Assembly (NCBI GenBank): GCA_041392065.1
Contig: JAWKMU010000004.1
Coordinates: 124,001-188,000, forward strand
DNA from: CAJQLB01 sp041392065
Lineage (GTDB): Bacteria; Bacteroidota; Bacteroidia; Flavobacteriales; Flavobacteriaceae
Direction: 5' to 3'
DNA length: 64,000 bases
The notes beneath the pieces are model-generated. The model did not search any database. It was not told where the DNA came from and worked only from the letters and a program-made list of their open reading frames with translations. The position numbers and the translations under genes were made by a program. How positions within the stretch are numbered: position 1 is the first letter of the stretch; every line of letters begins with the position of its first letter. Positions 1 to 8,515 of this stretch are shown in pieces.

Positions 1-1143
1 GCATCAGATAATGAAGAATTTAAAATAGGTGATATTACTATTAAAGTGTTACATACTCCAGGTCATACTTTAGAGTCATCTACTTTTTTATTAATAGATG
101 AAAATGGCAAAAATCATGCTATTTTTTCTGGAGATACTTTGTTTTTAGGAGATGTAGGTCGTCCAGATTTGGCTATTAAGTCTGACTTAACTAAAGAAGA
201 TTTAGCAGCAATGCTTTACGATTCTTTAAGAACTAAAATTATGCCTTTAGCTGATGACGTTATCGTTTATCCTGCTCATGGAGCTGGATCAGCGTGTGGT
301 AAAAACCTCAGCAAAGAAACTGTTGGAACAATTGGTGATCAGAAAAAAAATAATTATGCACTCAGAGCAGATATGACAAAAGAGGAATTTGTAAAAGAGG
401 TTTTAGATGGTATTCCACCACCTCCACAATATTTTGCAAAAAATGCGATGATGAACAAAATGGGTTACGAATCTTTTGAAAATGTATTGCAAACAGGAGA
501 TGTTGCACTTGATGCAACAGAATTTGAAGCCTTAGCAAATCATGAAGGTGCTTTAGTGCTTGACGTAAGAACTCAATCAGAATATGTTAAAGAACATATA
601 CCAAACTCTATATTTATTGGGCTAAATGGGAGTTTTGCTCCATGGGTTGGTGCCTTAATTACAGATTTAAAGCAACCTATTTTATTGGTTGTCCCTGTAG
701 GTAAATCGGCTGAAGCTGTAACAAGGTTATCACGCGTAGGTTATGATAATACCCTTGGATATCTTGAAGGAGGAATGAACGCTTGGAAAGCTGCTGGAAA
801 AGATATTGAAACTCTAGAATCTATTTCTGCTGAAGAATTTGCAAAGAGATATAAAAATGACAACTTAAACGTTTTAGACGTTAGAAAAGATGGCGAGTTT
901 ATATCCAGCCATATTGAAACTGCACAGCATTTTGCTTTAGATTTCATTAATGAAAAAATGAATGAAATTTCTAAAAACAAAACATATTATGTACATTGTG
1001 CTGGTGGTTATCGTTCTGTAATAGCAGCATCCATCTTAAAAGCTAGAGGATTTAATAATCTAGTTGATATTGCAGGTGGCTTTGCTGCAATAAAAAATAC
1101 AGATTTACCAATAACAGATTATGTTTGTCCTTCAACATTATAA
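1..1143 (+). CDS. MBL-fold metallohydrolase with two rhodanese domains (5' partial)
   Basis: The reading frame is open from base 1, so the N-terminus lies outside the window; 380 residues are visible. The metallo-beta-lactamase part shows HTPGHT, the FSGDTLFLGDVGRPDLA region and PAHG, as in persulfide dioxygenase-like enzymes. Two rhodanese domains follow, at about nt 520-830 and 830-1130. The second has a catalytic-type Cys in HCAGGYRS (codon 997-999). In the first, the matching loop reads VVPVGKSAEA with Val in place of Cys, so it is probably non-catalytic. Family knowledge suggests a role in sulfane-sulfur handling. DUF2892 and HMA small proteins follow on the same strand after a 109-base gap, which fits a thiol/sulfur or metal-stress locus. 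The function is inferred; the domain assignment is secure. Confidence 0.88.
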   Translation, partial: ASDNEEFKIGDITIKVLHTPGHTLESSTFLLIDENGKNHAIFSGDTLFLGDVGRPDLAIKSDLTKEDLAAMLYDSLRTKIMPLADDVIVYPAHGAGSACGKNLSKETVGTIGDQKKNNYALRADMTKEEFVKEVLDGIPPPPQYFAKNAMMNKMGYESFENVLQTGDVALDATEFEALANHEGALVLDVRTQSEYVKEHIPNSIFIGLNGSFAPWVGALITDLKQPILLVVPVGKSAEAVTRLSRVGYDNTLGYLEGGMNAWKAAGKDIETLESISAEEFAKRYKNDNLNVLDVRKDGEFISSHIETAQHFALDFINEKMNEISKNKTYYVHCAGGYRSVIAASILKARGFNNLVDIAGGFAAIKNTDLPITDYVCPSTL

Positions 1144-1252
1144 AATTTAAATTTTAGATATTATGAAATGAGCCATAACAAGAGGTTGATACAACCCAAA
1201 ATGAATATTGGCGAATTACATCTAACCTATAAAAACAATAAAATTTAAACAG

Positions 1253-1456
1253 ATGAAAAAAAACATGGGAAACACAGACAAAGCAATTAGAGTCATTTTG
1301 GCTATAGGTATTGCTTTATTATACTACTTTGATGTAATCCAAGGTACGTTAGCTTATGTATTAATGGCTTTCGCTATTATATTTTTAATTACCAGCTTTA
1401 TTAGTTTTTGCCCATTATACAAACCTTTTGGGATTAGTACTTGTAAAACAAAATAA
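1253..1456 (+). CDS. DUF2892 (YgaP-like) small inner-membrane protein
   Basis: This 67-residue protein opens with MKKNMGNTDKAIRVILA, followed by two hydrophobic segments (about residues 10-28 and 32-52) and a Cys-containing end, SFCPLYKPFGISTC. That is the usual DUF2892 layout: a short amphipathic start, two membrane helices and a CP-x-Y motif. Family members are often fused or adjacent to rhodaneses, and a rhodanese protein lies directly upstream here. The TAA stop shares its last base with the ATG of the HMA gene downstream, indicating translational coupling. The two Cys could bind metal or persulfide, which is only inference. Confidence 0.85.
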   Translation: MKKNMGNTDKAIRVILAIGIALLYYFDVIQGTLAYVLMAFAIIFLITSFISFCPLYKPFGISTCKTK

Positions 1457-1725
1457 TGAACACTACACTAACTGTACAAAACTTAAAATGTGGTGGTTGT
1501 GCCAATACAATAACCGCAAAACTTAGTGATGTTAATGGTATAGACTCTGTCAAGGTAAATAACGACACAGATTCAGTTTCGTTTAACTACACTGATGAAG
1601 GTATTTTAATAAAAGCTATTGATTTACTTTCAAAATTAGGCTATCCAGTAGAAGGCGAACAAAATCCTATACTTAAAAAAGCAAAAAGTTATGTGAGTTG
1701 TGCTGTTGGAAGAATGAATAAATAA
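1456..1725 (+). CDS. Heavy-metal-associated (HMA) domain protein
   Basis: This 89-residue protein has the ferredoxin-like HMA fold pattern. It starts TLTVQNLKCGGCANTI, where CGGC holds the CxxC metal site (the usual form is MxCxxC; here a Lys precedes the first Cys). Conserved spacing leads to VNGIDSVKVN and a C-terminal GYPVEG. The last 20 residues carry one more Cys (SYVSCAVG), which is not part of the standard domain. Its start overlaps the DUF2892 stop by one base. CopZ-like copper chaperones have this size, but whether the metal is copper cannot be read from the sequence. A strong bidirectional terminator follows. Confidence 0.85.
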   Translation: MNTTLTVQNLKCGGCANTITAKLSDVNGIDSVKVNNDTDSVSFNYTDEGILIKAIDLLSKLGYPVEGEQNPILKKAKSYVSCAVGRMNK

Positions 1726-1748
1726 CAAATTTTAATTATTATAACACT

Positions 1749-1782
1749 AAAAAAAGCTCTGAATTTCTTCAGAGCTTTTTTT
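1749..1782. terminator. Bidirectional intrinsic terminator
   Basis: Fifteen-base arms (A-tract, GCTCTGAA / TTCAGAGC, T-tract) surround a 4-base loop. The T-runs on both strands serve the converging HMA gene (plus) and clpS (minus), and the last arm runs into the clpS stop codon. Confidence 0.85.
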
Positions 1783-2059
1783 ATATAATTTCTGCACTTA
1801 AACCTGCGTCTAACAACATTGAACACCTTGGTTCAAGTTCATCATAAACACCTGTTTTGACTGTACATTTTCCTTTATAATGAACAATAATAGAGCATTG
1901 TTCTGCTTGTTCTGGAGTGTGTTCGCAAGCATAAATAAGCGTATCTATAACATGATCAAATGTATTGACATCATCATTGTATAACACAATTTCATTGTGC
2001 TTTACTACTTCTTCTTCAAGTAATAGGTCTACAGAGGTTTCTTTTTGGGTACTACTCAT
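1781..2059 (-). CDS. clpS: ATP-dependent Clp protease adaptor ClpS
   Basis: A 92-residue protein with the ClpS core: VLYNDDVNTFDHVIDTLIYA (N-degron pocket and helix), HTPEQAEQCSIIVHYKGKC and a C-terminal GLSAEI. ClpS delivers N-end-rule substrates to ClpAP/ClpCP in the cytoplasm and blocks delivery of others. The acidic, flexible N-terminal extension (about 20 residues) is normal. It is last in the BT_3928, permease, tpiA, prmA, clpS operon, 16 bases after prmA. The prmA-clpS pair is common in Bacteroidota. Confidence 0.95.
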   Translation of the reverse strand: MSSTQKETSVDLLLEEEVVKHNEIVLYNDDVNTFDHVIDTLIYACEHTPEQAEQCSIIVHYKGKCTVKTGVYDELEPRCSMLLDAGLSAEII

Positions 2060-2075
2060 GGCAAAAAGTTTTGTA

Positions 2076-2912
2076 CTAATTTAAGAATTTTAATGAAACC
2101 CAATTGTTTCTTTCTAGTGTTTCAACTAATTTTAACATATACTTATTGCACTGTGCTTCAATTATTTTTATATCGTCCTTATAAAATCCACTTAAAAATA
2201 AAATACCATTTTTGTTTAGGCATTTAGTGTATTGCTCAATATCTTGAAGCAGAATATTTCTGTTAATGTTTGCTATAATGACATCATATTTTTTACCTTC
2301 AAGAAGTGTGGCATCACCTTCAAAAACAACAATGTTTTTGCAATGGTTGCGCTCTACGTTTTCTATACTATTTAAATAGCACCAATTATCAATATCTATA
2401 GCATCAAGTTTTATTGCGCCTTTCATTTCAGCCAAGATGGCTAAAACTCCGGTTCCGCAACCCATATCCAAAACCGTTTTTCCTGTAAAATCGTTTTTTA
2501 GAATATGTTGAATCATCATGTGTGTAGTTTCATGATGTCCTGTACCAAAACTCATTTTAGGCTCTATTACAATATCATATTTGGTATCAAATGGTTCATG
2601 AAAAGGAGCTCGAACTGAGCATAAATCATCAACAATTATTGGGTTAAAATTTTTTTCCCATTCTTCATTCCAATTGGTTTGCTCAATCTCATCAAAGTTG
2701 TATGAGATGTCAAATTCTTCTGAACTTAATATTTGAATGTCATCTAAAATTTCTTCATACCATTCTTCTTTTTGAATGTAAGCATTGACACCTTCATCAG
2801 TTTCTACAAAACTTTCAAAACCTGTATAACCCAACTCTGCAATTAAAATTTCAACTGCAGGCTGTAAAGGTTCTACTTTAAAGTAATAGGCAATATAAAT
2901 TAAGTTAGACAT
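2076..2912 (-). CDS. prmA: Ribosomal protein L11 methyltransferase
   Basis: A 278-residue SAM-dependent methyltransferase that trimethylates ribosomal protein L11. The N-terminal substrate-recognition half (about residues 1-110) is followed by the Rossmann domain with PKMSFGTGHHETT, motif I VLDMGCGTGVLAI, an acidic DAIDID loop and ANINRNIL, the counterpart of the N-[IL]-x motif in PrmA. Length matches the bacterial family. It begins 2 bases after the tpiA stop, so the two are translationally linked. Confidence 0.95.
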   Translation of the reverse strand: MSNLIYIAYYFKVEPLQPAVEILIAELGYTGFESFVETDEGVNAYIQKEEWYEEILDDIQILSSEEFDISYNFDEIEQTNWNEEWEKNFNPIIVDDLCSVRAPFHEPFDTKYDIVIEPKMSFGTGHHETTHMMIQHILKNDFTGKTVLDMGCGTGVLAILAEMKGAIKLDAIDIDNWCYLNSIENVERNHCKNIVVFEGDATLLEGKKYDVIIANINRNILLQDIEQYTKCLNKNGILFLSGFYKDDIKIIEAQCNKYMLKLVETLERNNWVSLKFLN

Positions 2913-2914
2913 GT

Positions 2915-3664
2915 TTAAAACGCATTTACAATAGCGAAAAAGTCTTCTGCGTTTAAAGAAGCACCTCCAATTAATCCTCCATCAACATCTGGCTTTGAAA
3001 AAATCTCTTTGGCATTATTTGGTTTTACACTTCCTCCATATAAAATAGAAACACTATTTGCAGTTTCTTTACCATATTTATTAGTTAAGGTTGTTCTAAT
3101 AAACGCGTGCATTTCTTGAGCTTGTTCTGGAGTAGCTGTTTCTCCTGTACCTATTGCCCAAACTGGTTCGTAAGCCAAAATTATATTTTTAAAAGCAGAA
3201 GCCTCTAAATGAAACAAAGCGTTTTTAATTTGCTTTTCGACAACATTTTTATGGTTACCAGATTTTCTATCGTCTAACTCCTCACCAAAACAAAATATCA
3301 CTTTCATTTTATGTGCTAAAGCTGTGTTTACCTTTTTAGCAAGCATATCGTCTGTTTCGTTAAAATAAGCACGACGCTCACTATGTCCCAAAATAACGGT
3401 TTTAATCCCAATGCTATTTAACATTCCTGCATTGACTTCTCCTGTGTATGCTCCATCTTCTGCAAAATGCATGTTTTGTGCAACAACTTCAATATCAACT
3501 TGTCTAGTAGATTCAAAAGCATGCCATAAGTTAGTGAATGCTGGTGCAATCATTACTTCGGCATCTGAAGTTTTTGTTTGTTTTTTAAGCTCAGAAATTA
3601 GGGTTTCTGTTTGTATTAAACCGTTGTTCATTTTCCAATTTCCTGCTACTATATGTTTTCTCAT
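2915..3664 (-). CDS. tpiA: Triosephosphate isomerase
   Basis: A 249-residue TIM barrel that interconverts glyceraldehyde-3-phosphate and dihydroxyacetone phosphate. It shows the N-terminal AGNWKMN (catalytic Lys), GHSERR (catalytic His), the signature YEPVWAIGTG with the catalytic Glu, and the phosphate-binding LYGGSV and GGLIGGASL loops. Full family length with no lesions. It lies 4 bases after the permease stop and 2 bases before prmA. Confidence 0.97.
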   Translation of the reverse strand: MRKHIVAGNWKMNNGLIQTETLISELKKQTKTSDAEVMIAPAFTNLWHAFESTRQVDIEVVAQNMHFAEDGAYTGEVNAGMLNSIGIKTVILGHSERRAYFNETDDMLAKKVNTALAHKMKVIFCFGEELDDRKSGNHKNVVEKQIKNALFHLEASAFKNIILAYEPVWAIGTGETATPEQAQEMHAFIRTTLTNKYGKETANSVSILYGGSVKPNNAKEIFSKPDVDGGLIGGASLNAEDFFAIVNAF

Positions 3665-3668
3665 AACT

Positions 3669-4745
3669 CTAATTTAATTTTACTTTGGGATCTAACCATG
3701 AATAAATTACATCTACAAAAATATTTATTAGTATAAACATTATGGCAATAACTAATACTGATCCCATAATTACTGGCAAATCTAATGTATTTAATGCATT
3801 TACTATCTCTTTTCCCAAACCATTCCATCCAAAAATAAACTCTACAAAAACTGCTCCAGCTAACATAGAAGCAAACCAACCTGAAATTGCAGTAATCACT
3901 GGATTTAATGCATTTTTAATGGCATGCTTTTTAATAATTTGAAATTCACTTAAACCTTTTGCTCTCGCTGTTCTTATATAATCTTGGTTAAAAACTTCTA
4001 ATAAAGAATTTCGCATCAGTTGAATCACAACTGCCAAAGGTCTTATTCCTAGCACAATTGCTGGAAGTATTAGGTTTTTCCATTTGATGGTTTTGGTTTC
4101 ACCAAAATCGTCAATTTCATAAAGACTTCCTGTCATCTCTAAATTAGTGTATTCATGCAATACATAACCAAAGAACCAAGCAAACAAAATGGCACTAAAA
4201 AAAGAAGGTACACTCATTCCTAAGGTACTAAATATTTGTATGCCTTTATCTAACCATTGATCTTTAAATAAAGCTGAAACTACTCCAAGACAAACACCTA
4301 AAAACATTGCAATTATAATTGCTGACGAAGCCAATACAAAAGTATTTGGCAAAGTTTCACTGAGCACTTCTGTTACTTTTTTACCTTGTTTGGTGAAAGA
4401 TTCCCTTAAATATGGAAACTTAACTACTGTTGTTGTATTTCCAATAGTAAACAATTTTGAAGCTTCATATTTATTTGCAGACAAAAAAGTATAATCTTTT
4501 GGATCTTTTGAATGAAATGATATAGGAGACAAATCGTTTAAATAGTAAAGATATTGTGTACTAATTGGTTTATCAAAACCATACTTTTGTTTTACTAAAG
4601 CTAACTGCTCACTATCCTGGTTTTGACCAAGCATCATTTGAGCTGGATCTCCTGGAAGTACATTAAACAAAAAGAAAATAACAGTAACTACTCCAAATAA
4701 AGTTAGAAGTGCATAAAATGCTTTATTTAGAAAATAACTTAGCAA
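3669..4745 (-). CDS. DppB-like ABC transporter permease (orphan)
   Basis: A 358-residue inner-membrane permease of the oligopeptide/nickel type: an N-terminal helix with VTVIFFLFNVLPGDPAQMML, a periplasmic insertion of roughly 90 residues, then five membrane segments with the EAA region TARAKGLSEFQIIKKHA and the family ending FIFGWNGLGKEIVNAL. Known DppB proteins work with a DppC permease, ATPases and a binding protein; none is adjacent here, so partners must be elsewhere or the subunit works differently. It starts immediately after the BT_3928 stop and ends 4 bases before tpiA. Substrate unknown. Confidence 0.88.
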   Translation of the reverse strand: MLSYFLNKAFYALLTLFGVVTVIFFLFNVLPGDPAQMMLGQNQDSEQLALVKQKYGFDKPISTQYLYYLNDLSPISFHSKDPKDYTFLSANKYEASKLFTIGNTTTVVKFPYLRESFTKQGKKVTEVLSETLPNTFVLASSAIIIAMFLGVCLGVVSALFKDQWLDKGIQIFSTLGMSVPSFFSAILFAWFFGYVLHEYTNLEMTGSLYEIDDFGETKTIKWKNLILPAIVLGIRPLAVVIQLMRNSLLEVFNQDYIRTARAKGLSEFQIIKKHAIKNALNPVITAISGWFASMLAGAVFVEFIFGWNGLGKEIVNALNTLDLPVIMGSVLVIAIMFILINIFVDVIYSWLDPKVKLN

Positions 4746-5843
4746 TTATTGCAATTTTAAATCTTCAAAATCATTCCAATGAAACTTTTGTTTTACAGTT
4801 GCTTTATTTAACTCTAAAACTCCAGGATTAGACCTCACAATGGTTTTTAAAGCTTTTTCATCACTTACATAAAAGTCAAAATTTAACTTATACTCACTTT
4901 TTATTCTTTGCTGAGCATCTGGTCCAGATGATGTTAATCCAATAACTGTATAACCTTTTTTTATGGCTTCATCAGAGATTGCTTTTATTTTTTGTAAACC
5001 TTCTTTTTCTGCAGTATCTAAATTATAGGATACAAACATGATTAAATTCTCAGTTAAAAGCATGTTTTCAGTTATATCACCTTCTTCACTTTCAATAGAA
5101 AAATCGAGTATTGGTGGTTCGTAGCCATCTTTAATCACTTTAGTTTTAACACCAACATATTCGCCGTCAACAGTTGGATAGCTTCCATTAGTCACAAATT
5201 CCTTTTCTTCACCATTTACATTAAACGTCCATGTAAATTCTTGTATAGCTTTAGGAGCATCGTCAGGAATACTCATGTTTTCCAATAGGTTATCTCCTAT
5301 TTTATAAGCTCTAAAATCTTTTGCAGGTAAATGCATTAGCACATAGTAGCCAAACCATAAACTAAATATGAAGCTAAGTAAGGCAACTACTGTTGTTGGT
5401 AGCTTACCTAAAATTGGTTTAATGTGTTTTATTCCGAAGAACAAAATCAGGATAAAAACAAGTAAGATGACATCTTTAGTGAAGCTTTCCCAAGGTGTTA
5501 ATTTTAGTGCATCACCAAAACAACCACAATCTTTTACTTTATCAAAATAAGCTGAATAAAAGGTTAAAAAGGTAAAAAATACAATCATACCTAATAAACT
5601 CCATACTGTAAATTTTGGTTTATAGCCAATGAGTAGAAAAACACCAAGTACAACTTCAAAAACCACTACAAATACTGAGATACCAAGTGCGTAAGGTTCT
5701 AAAAAAGGAATATTTAAAACATCTGCACTAAAATATTCTTGTAGTTTGTATGAAAATCCTAACGGATCGTTAAGCTTTATCAATCCTGAAATGATGAATA
5801 AAACACCAACCAATAATCTACTAATGTGTACTAAGTATTTCAT
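4746..5843 (-). CDS. BT_3928-family protein (DoxX-like membrane domain plus thioredoxin-like domain)
   Basis: This 365-residue protein begins with a DoxX/MauE-like membrane part: FIISGLIKLNDPLGFSYKLQ, four helices over residues 5-155 and a conserved Cys pair in VKDCGCFGDALKLTPWESF. A C-terminal periplasmic domain (about residues 180-365) looks thioredoxin-like, without a visible CxxC. The family is widespread in Bacteroidota next to tpiA, and a role in envelope redox chemistry has been suggested by architecture only. It is the first gene of the operon running to clpS. The biochemical function is unknown. Confidence 0.85.
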   Translation of the reverse strand: MKYLVHISRLLVGVLFIISGLIKLNDPLGFSYKLQEYFSADVLNIPFLEPYALGISVFVVVFEVVLGVFLLIGYKPKFTVWSLLGMIVFFTFLTFYSAYFDKVKDCGCFGDALKLTPWESFTKDVILLVFILILFFGIKHIKPILGKLPTTVVALLSFIFSLWFGYYVLMHLPAKDFRAYKIGDNLLENMSIPDDAPKAIQEFTWTFNVNGEEKEFVTNGSYPTVDGEYVGVKTKVIKDGYEPPILDFSIESEEGDITENMLLTENLIMFVSYNLDTAEKEGLQKIKAISDEAIKKGYTVIGLTSSGPDAQQRIKSEYKLNFDFYVSDEKALKTIVRSNPGVLELNKATVKQKFHWNDFEDLKLQ

Positions 5844-5927
5844 AATCTATTTTAATTTCCAAATATCAAAAACTAAATTCCAAAACTCACTCAAATGGAA
5901 TGCTTTTCGAAAATTTATTTTAATTTA

Positions 5928-6269
5928 TTAATAATAGTTTGATAATATTTTTCTTAATTCTCCTGCTTCAACCAATAAATTTTCAATTCTTCCGCTCTCA
6001 TCCTCATTTAGTGCTTTTAGTAATTTAAGCCAATACTCACTTTCTTTTGCCTCTTTTCTAGAAATTTTAATTCTAAACTATAAATCTTTGTCTCCAAGCT
6101 TTTCATTTCCTTCAATATAATTAGCTCCTACTGAACCAGAGGATTTAACCAATTGTTTACCATCCTCAATGTTAGAAATGGTGTTTTTTAAGTCCTTAAC
6201 TAAAAGACGACAGTCTCTAGCAAACTTAAAAGTTCTTTCTTCCAGACTAAATATTTTATCGTCATTCAT
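5928..6269 (-). pseudogene. Four helix bundle protein (S23-type), interrupted by an in-frame stop
   Basis: Read on the minus strand from ATG at 6269, the protein starts MNDDKIFSLEERTFKFARDC and continues with SSGSVGANYIEGNE, the hallmark of the four-helix-bundle (23S rRNA intervening-sequence) family. A TAG at 6078-6080 stops it after GDKDL. Without any frame change the family sequence resumes (RIKISRKEAKESEYWLKLL) and ends in the normal C-terminus GELRKILSNYY with TAA at 5928. The locus is therefore full length (about 113 codons) with one internal stop, plus a changed stretch where relatives usually read DFLMR. The short 63-residue product lacks the last two helices. It is a pseudogene unless the stop is a sequencing error or is read through. 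Confidence 0.8.
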
Positions 6270-6304
6270 TTTTTGGAATTTAGTATTTTGAGATTTGTTT
6301 ATTG

Positions 6305-6844
6305 CTATGATTTGCTTAGATGAATCATTGCAAAAACCGCATAATTAACCATGTCTTGGTAATTCGCATCAATGCCCTCGCTTACTAATGTTTTCCCCTT
6401 ATTGTCTTCAATTTGCTTAACTCGTAACAACTTTTGTAAAATCAAATCAGTTAACGAACTTACTCTCATATCACGCCAAGCCTCGCCATAATCATGGTTT
6501 TTGTCAAGCATTAACTGTTTTGTTATGCTCACCTGTTTGTCATATAGTTTTGTAGCTTCTTCAACAGATAAATCTGGTTGTTCAACAACGCCTTTTTCCA
6601 GTTGAATCAGAGCCATAATACAATAATTAATAATGCCTATAAATTCACTTTCCTGACCTTCATCTACTTTTTGAACATCGTTTTGCTGCAAGCCTCTAAT
6701 GCGTTGTGCTTTAATAAAAATTTGGTCTGTTAATGAAGGTAATCTGAGAATTCTCCAAGCGCTACCATAATCACTCATTTTTTTTATAAATAAATCTCTA
6801 CACGTTGTGATTACGCTATCGTATTGTTTTGAGGTATCTTGCAT
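6305..6844 (-). CDS. DUF1599 domain protein (two tandem repeats)
   Basis: A 179-residue protein made of two copies of one module. Each has C-x-x-LF/KQLM-x-x-KNHDYG/KMSDYGSAWR followed by LRLPSLTDQIFIKAQRIRGL (first) or MRVSSLTDLILQKLLRVKQI (second), and an acidic QDMVNYAVFAMI-like end. This is the DUF1599 family, nearly always beside folP and cdaA in Bacteroidota, as here. The DYG-x-AWR motif resembles nucleotide-pyrophosphatase-like all-alpha folds, but no activity is established. It is divergent from folP across a 139-base spacer containing a long inverted repeat. Confidence 0.88.
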   Translation of the reverse strand: MQDTSKQYDSVITTCRDLFIKKMSDYGSAWRILRLPSLTDQIFIKAQRIRGLQQNDVQKVDEGQESEFIGIINYCIMALIQLEKGVVEQPDLSVEEATKLYDKQVSITKQLMLDKNHDYGEAWRDMRVSSLTDLILQKLLRVKQIEDNKGKTLVSEGIDANYQDMVNYAVFAMIHLSKS

Positions 6845-6881
6845 GAATTAAATTGAATTTTGCGTAAATTTCGCTTAAATA

Positions 6882-6963
6882 GTTTAAAGTTCAAAGTTGA
6901 ATGTTTAAAGTTTTAAGTTGAACTTAAAAAGTTTGTGTTTTTAACTAATTTTGAACTTTAAAC
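6882..6963. repeat. 13-bp perfect inverted repeat between DUF1599 and folP
   Basis: GTTTAAAGTTCAA at 6882-6894 is matched exactly by its reverse complement at 6951-6963. Between them lie further GTTTAAAGTT/AAGTTGAAC variants, so the 80-base stretch is built from one roughly 10-base word on both strands. It is 20 bases upstream of folP. Confidence 0.75.
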
Positions 6964-6983
6964 CTTGAACCTGAAACCATATC

Positions 6984-7802
6984 ATGACCATCAACTGCAA
7001 AGGAAACCTCATTAATTTAACTACACCTAAGGTGATGGGAATTCTTAATGTCACTCCAGATTCTTTTTATGATGGAGGACGTTTTAAAAATGAAACTTCT
7101 ATTTTAAATCAAGTAGAACAGATGCTAACAGAAGGTGCAACATTTATTGATGTTGGCGCTTATAGTTCTCGTTCAGGAGCAGACCATGTTAGTGAAACAG
7201 AAGAATTACAACGCATTCTTCCTATTGTTGAAGTATTATTAAAGCAATTTCCAGAAATCATTTTATCCATTGACACGTTTAGAAGTGAAGTTGCCAAACA
7301 TTGCATTGAAGCTGGAGCTGCAATAATTAACGATATTTCAGCAGGACATTTGGATCAAAAAATGATGGAAACCGTTGGAAAACTTCAAGTACCTTATGTG
7401 ATGATGCACATGAAAGGCACTCCAAAAACGATGCAACAACACACAGATTATAATGATTTGCTTAAAGACATCATTTATTATTTTTCTGAACGGATTGCCA
7501 AAGCTAGAGCACATAAAATTATTGATGTGATTATCGATCCTGGTTTTGGATTTGCTAAAACTATGGAGCAAAACTATGAACTTCTAAGTCATTTAGATTT
7601 ATTAAATATGATTGAAAAACCAATACTTGTTGGTGTGTCTAGAAAATCGATGATTTATAAATTATTAGACGCAACTCCTGAACATGCCTTAAATGGAACG
7701 TCTTCATTAAACACAGTTGCTTTGCTTAAAGGTGCTAAAATTTTAAGAGTTCATGATGTTAAAGAGGCTATGGAATGCGTTACACTAATTAATCAACTTT
7801 AG
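6984..7802 (+). CDS. folP: Dihydropteroate synthase
   Basis: A 272-residue TIM barrel that joins p-aminobenzoate to dihydropterin pyrophosphate in folate synthesis and is the target of sulfonamides. Motifs are clear: VMGILNVTPDSFYDGG near the N-terminus, FIDVGAYSSRSGA, SIDTFRSEVA, IINDIS, MMHMKGTPKTMQ and DPGFGFAKTMEQNYELL, with a C-terminal VGVSRKSMIY and LRVHDVKEA. Full length. One base separates its stop from the next gene, so folP, the lipoprotein and cdaA probably form one transcript. Confidence 0.97.
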   Translation: MTINCKGNLINLTTPKVMGILNVTPDSFYDGGRFKNETSILNQVEQMLTEGATFIDVGAYSSRSGADHVSETEELQRILPIVEVLLKQFPEIILSIDTFRSEVAKHCIEAGAAIINDISAGHLDQKMMETVGKLQVPYVMMHMKGTPKTMQQHTDYNDLLKDIIYYFSERIAKARAHKIIDVIIDPGFGFAKTMEQNYELLSHLDLLNMIEKPILVGVSRKSMIYKLLDATPEHALNGTSSLNTVALLKGAKILRVHDVKEAMECVTLINQL

Positions 7803-7803
7803 A

Positions 7804-8481
7804 ATGAACCGAATCCTACTATTGCTACTCATTTTTACATTTTCGTGTGCTGAACGTGAACTGCAATTACCAGTGACAACTACAAATGAGATTACAGAAG
7901 TTTTAGATGTCTCTCCTATTTATATATTTTATAATGACGAAACTGGAGAAGCAGATTTTAACAGAAATAACATGATAAGCACTACCAATTGGTTGGTTAA
8001 TATTGATAAGCGTCTAACACTTAAACAAGTTTTACCTCATTTGCAATATTTGCAAGAAAAACGCCAAGGTGATGGCATGCATAAAAACGAAAGTGCTAAA
8101 AACTATTTTACGTGTTTTAATGAGGATACAAAAAGTTTGTCGTTTATTGAGTTTACTGAAATAGAATATTTTGAAGGTTCATCTGCAGATTATCTGACAA
8201 AAATTTCTGATTTAATTAATTCTAATACTATTATTACTATTGAAATAAATTCAATTAATGACATAACTATAGCGAATACAAATTCTGAAAATCTTTCTTC
8301 AAAAACCAATATATCTGGCGTACTGAGTACTCTGAACCAACTAAATAATCAAGAAAATTTAATCTACTTAAATTTTGAGCTAAGCTTAAATTTTCAAGAC
8401 TATATTACAATAAAATCTAAGTTACTAGAAATTGAATTTGATTCAATATTTATTTATGAAAAAGAATTCATCCATAATTAA
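7804..8481 (+). CDS. Conserved lipoprotein between folP and cdaA
   Basis: A 225-residue protein with a lipobox signal (LLLLLIFTFSC, Cys at residue 15), so probably membrane-anchored in the envelope. The middle contains RLTLKQVLPHLQYLQEKRQG and NYFTCFNEDTKSLSFIEF. The end, with NFQDYITIKSKLLEIEFDSI, resembles in pattern the beta-alpha-beta end of ExbD/TolR-like periplasmic domains; this is a visual impression only. Codon use matches its neighbours. It sits one base after folP and 34 bases before cdaA. Function unknown. Confidence 0.75.
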   Translation: MNRILLLLLIFTFSCAERELQLPVTTTNEITEVLDVSPIYIFYNDETGEADFNRNNMISTTNWLVNIDKRLTLKQVLPHLQYLQEKRQGDGMHKNESAKNYFTCFNEDTKSLSFIEFTEIEYFEGSSADYLTKISDLINSNTIITIEINSINDITIANTNSENLSSKTNISGVLSTLNQLNNQENLIYLNFELSLNFQDYITIKSKLLEIEFDSIFIYEKEFIHN

Positions 8482-8515
8482 CTATATTTATTAAAATTTA
8501 AAACCCAACAGTGCA

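Noticed and set aside
1168..1248. 26-codon open frame between the MBL and DUF2892 genes
   Set aside because: Too short to support and no overlap, motif or ribosome site; left as spacer.
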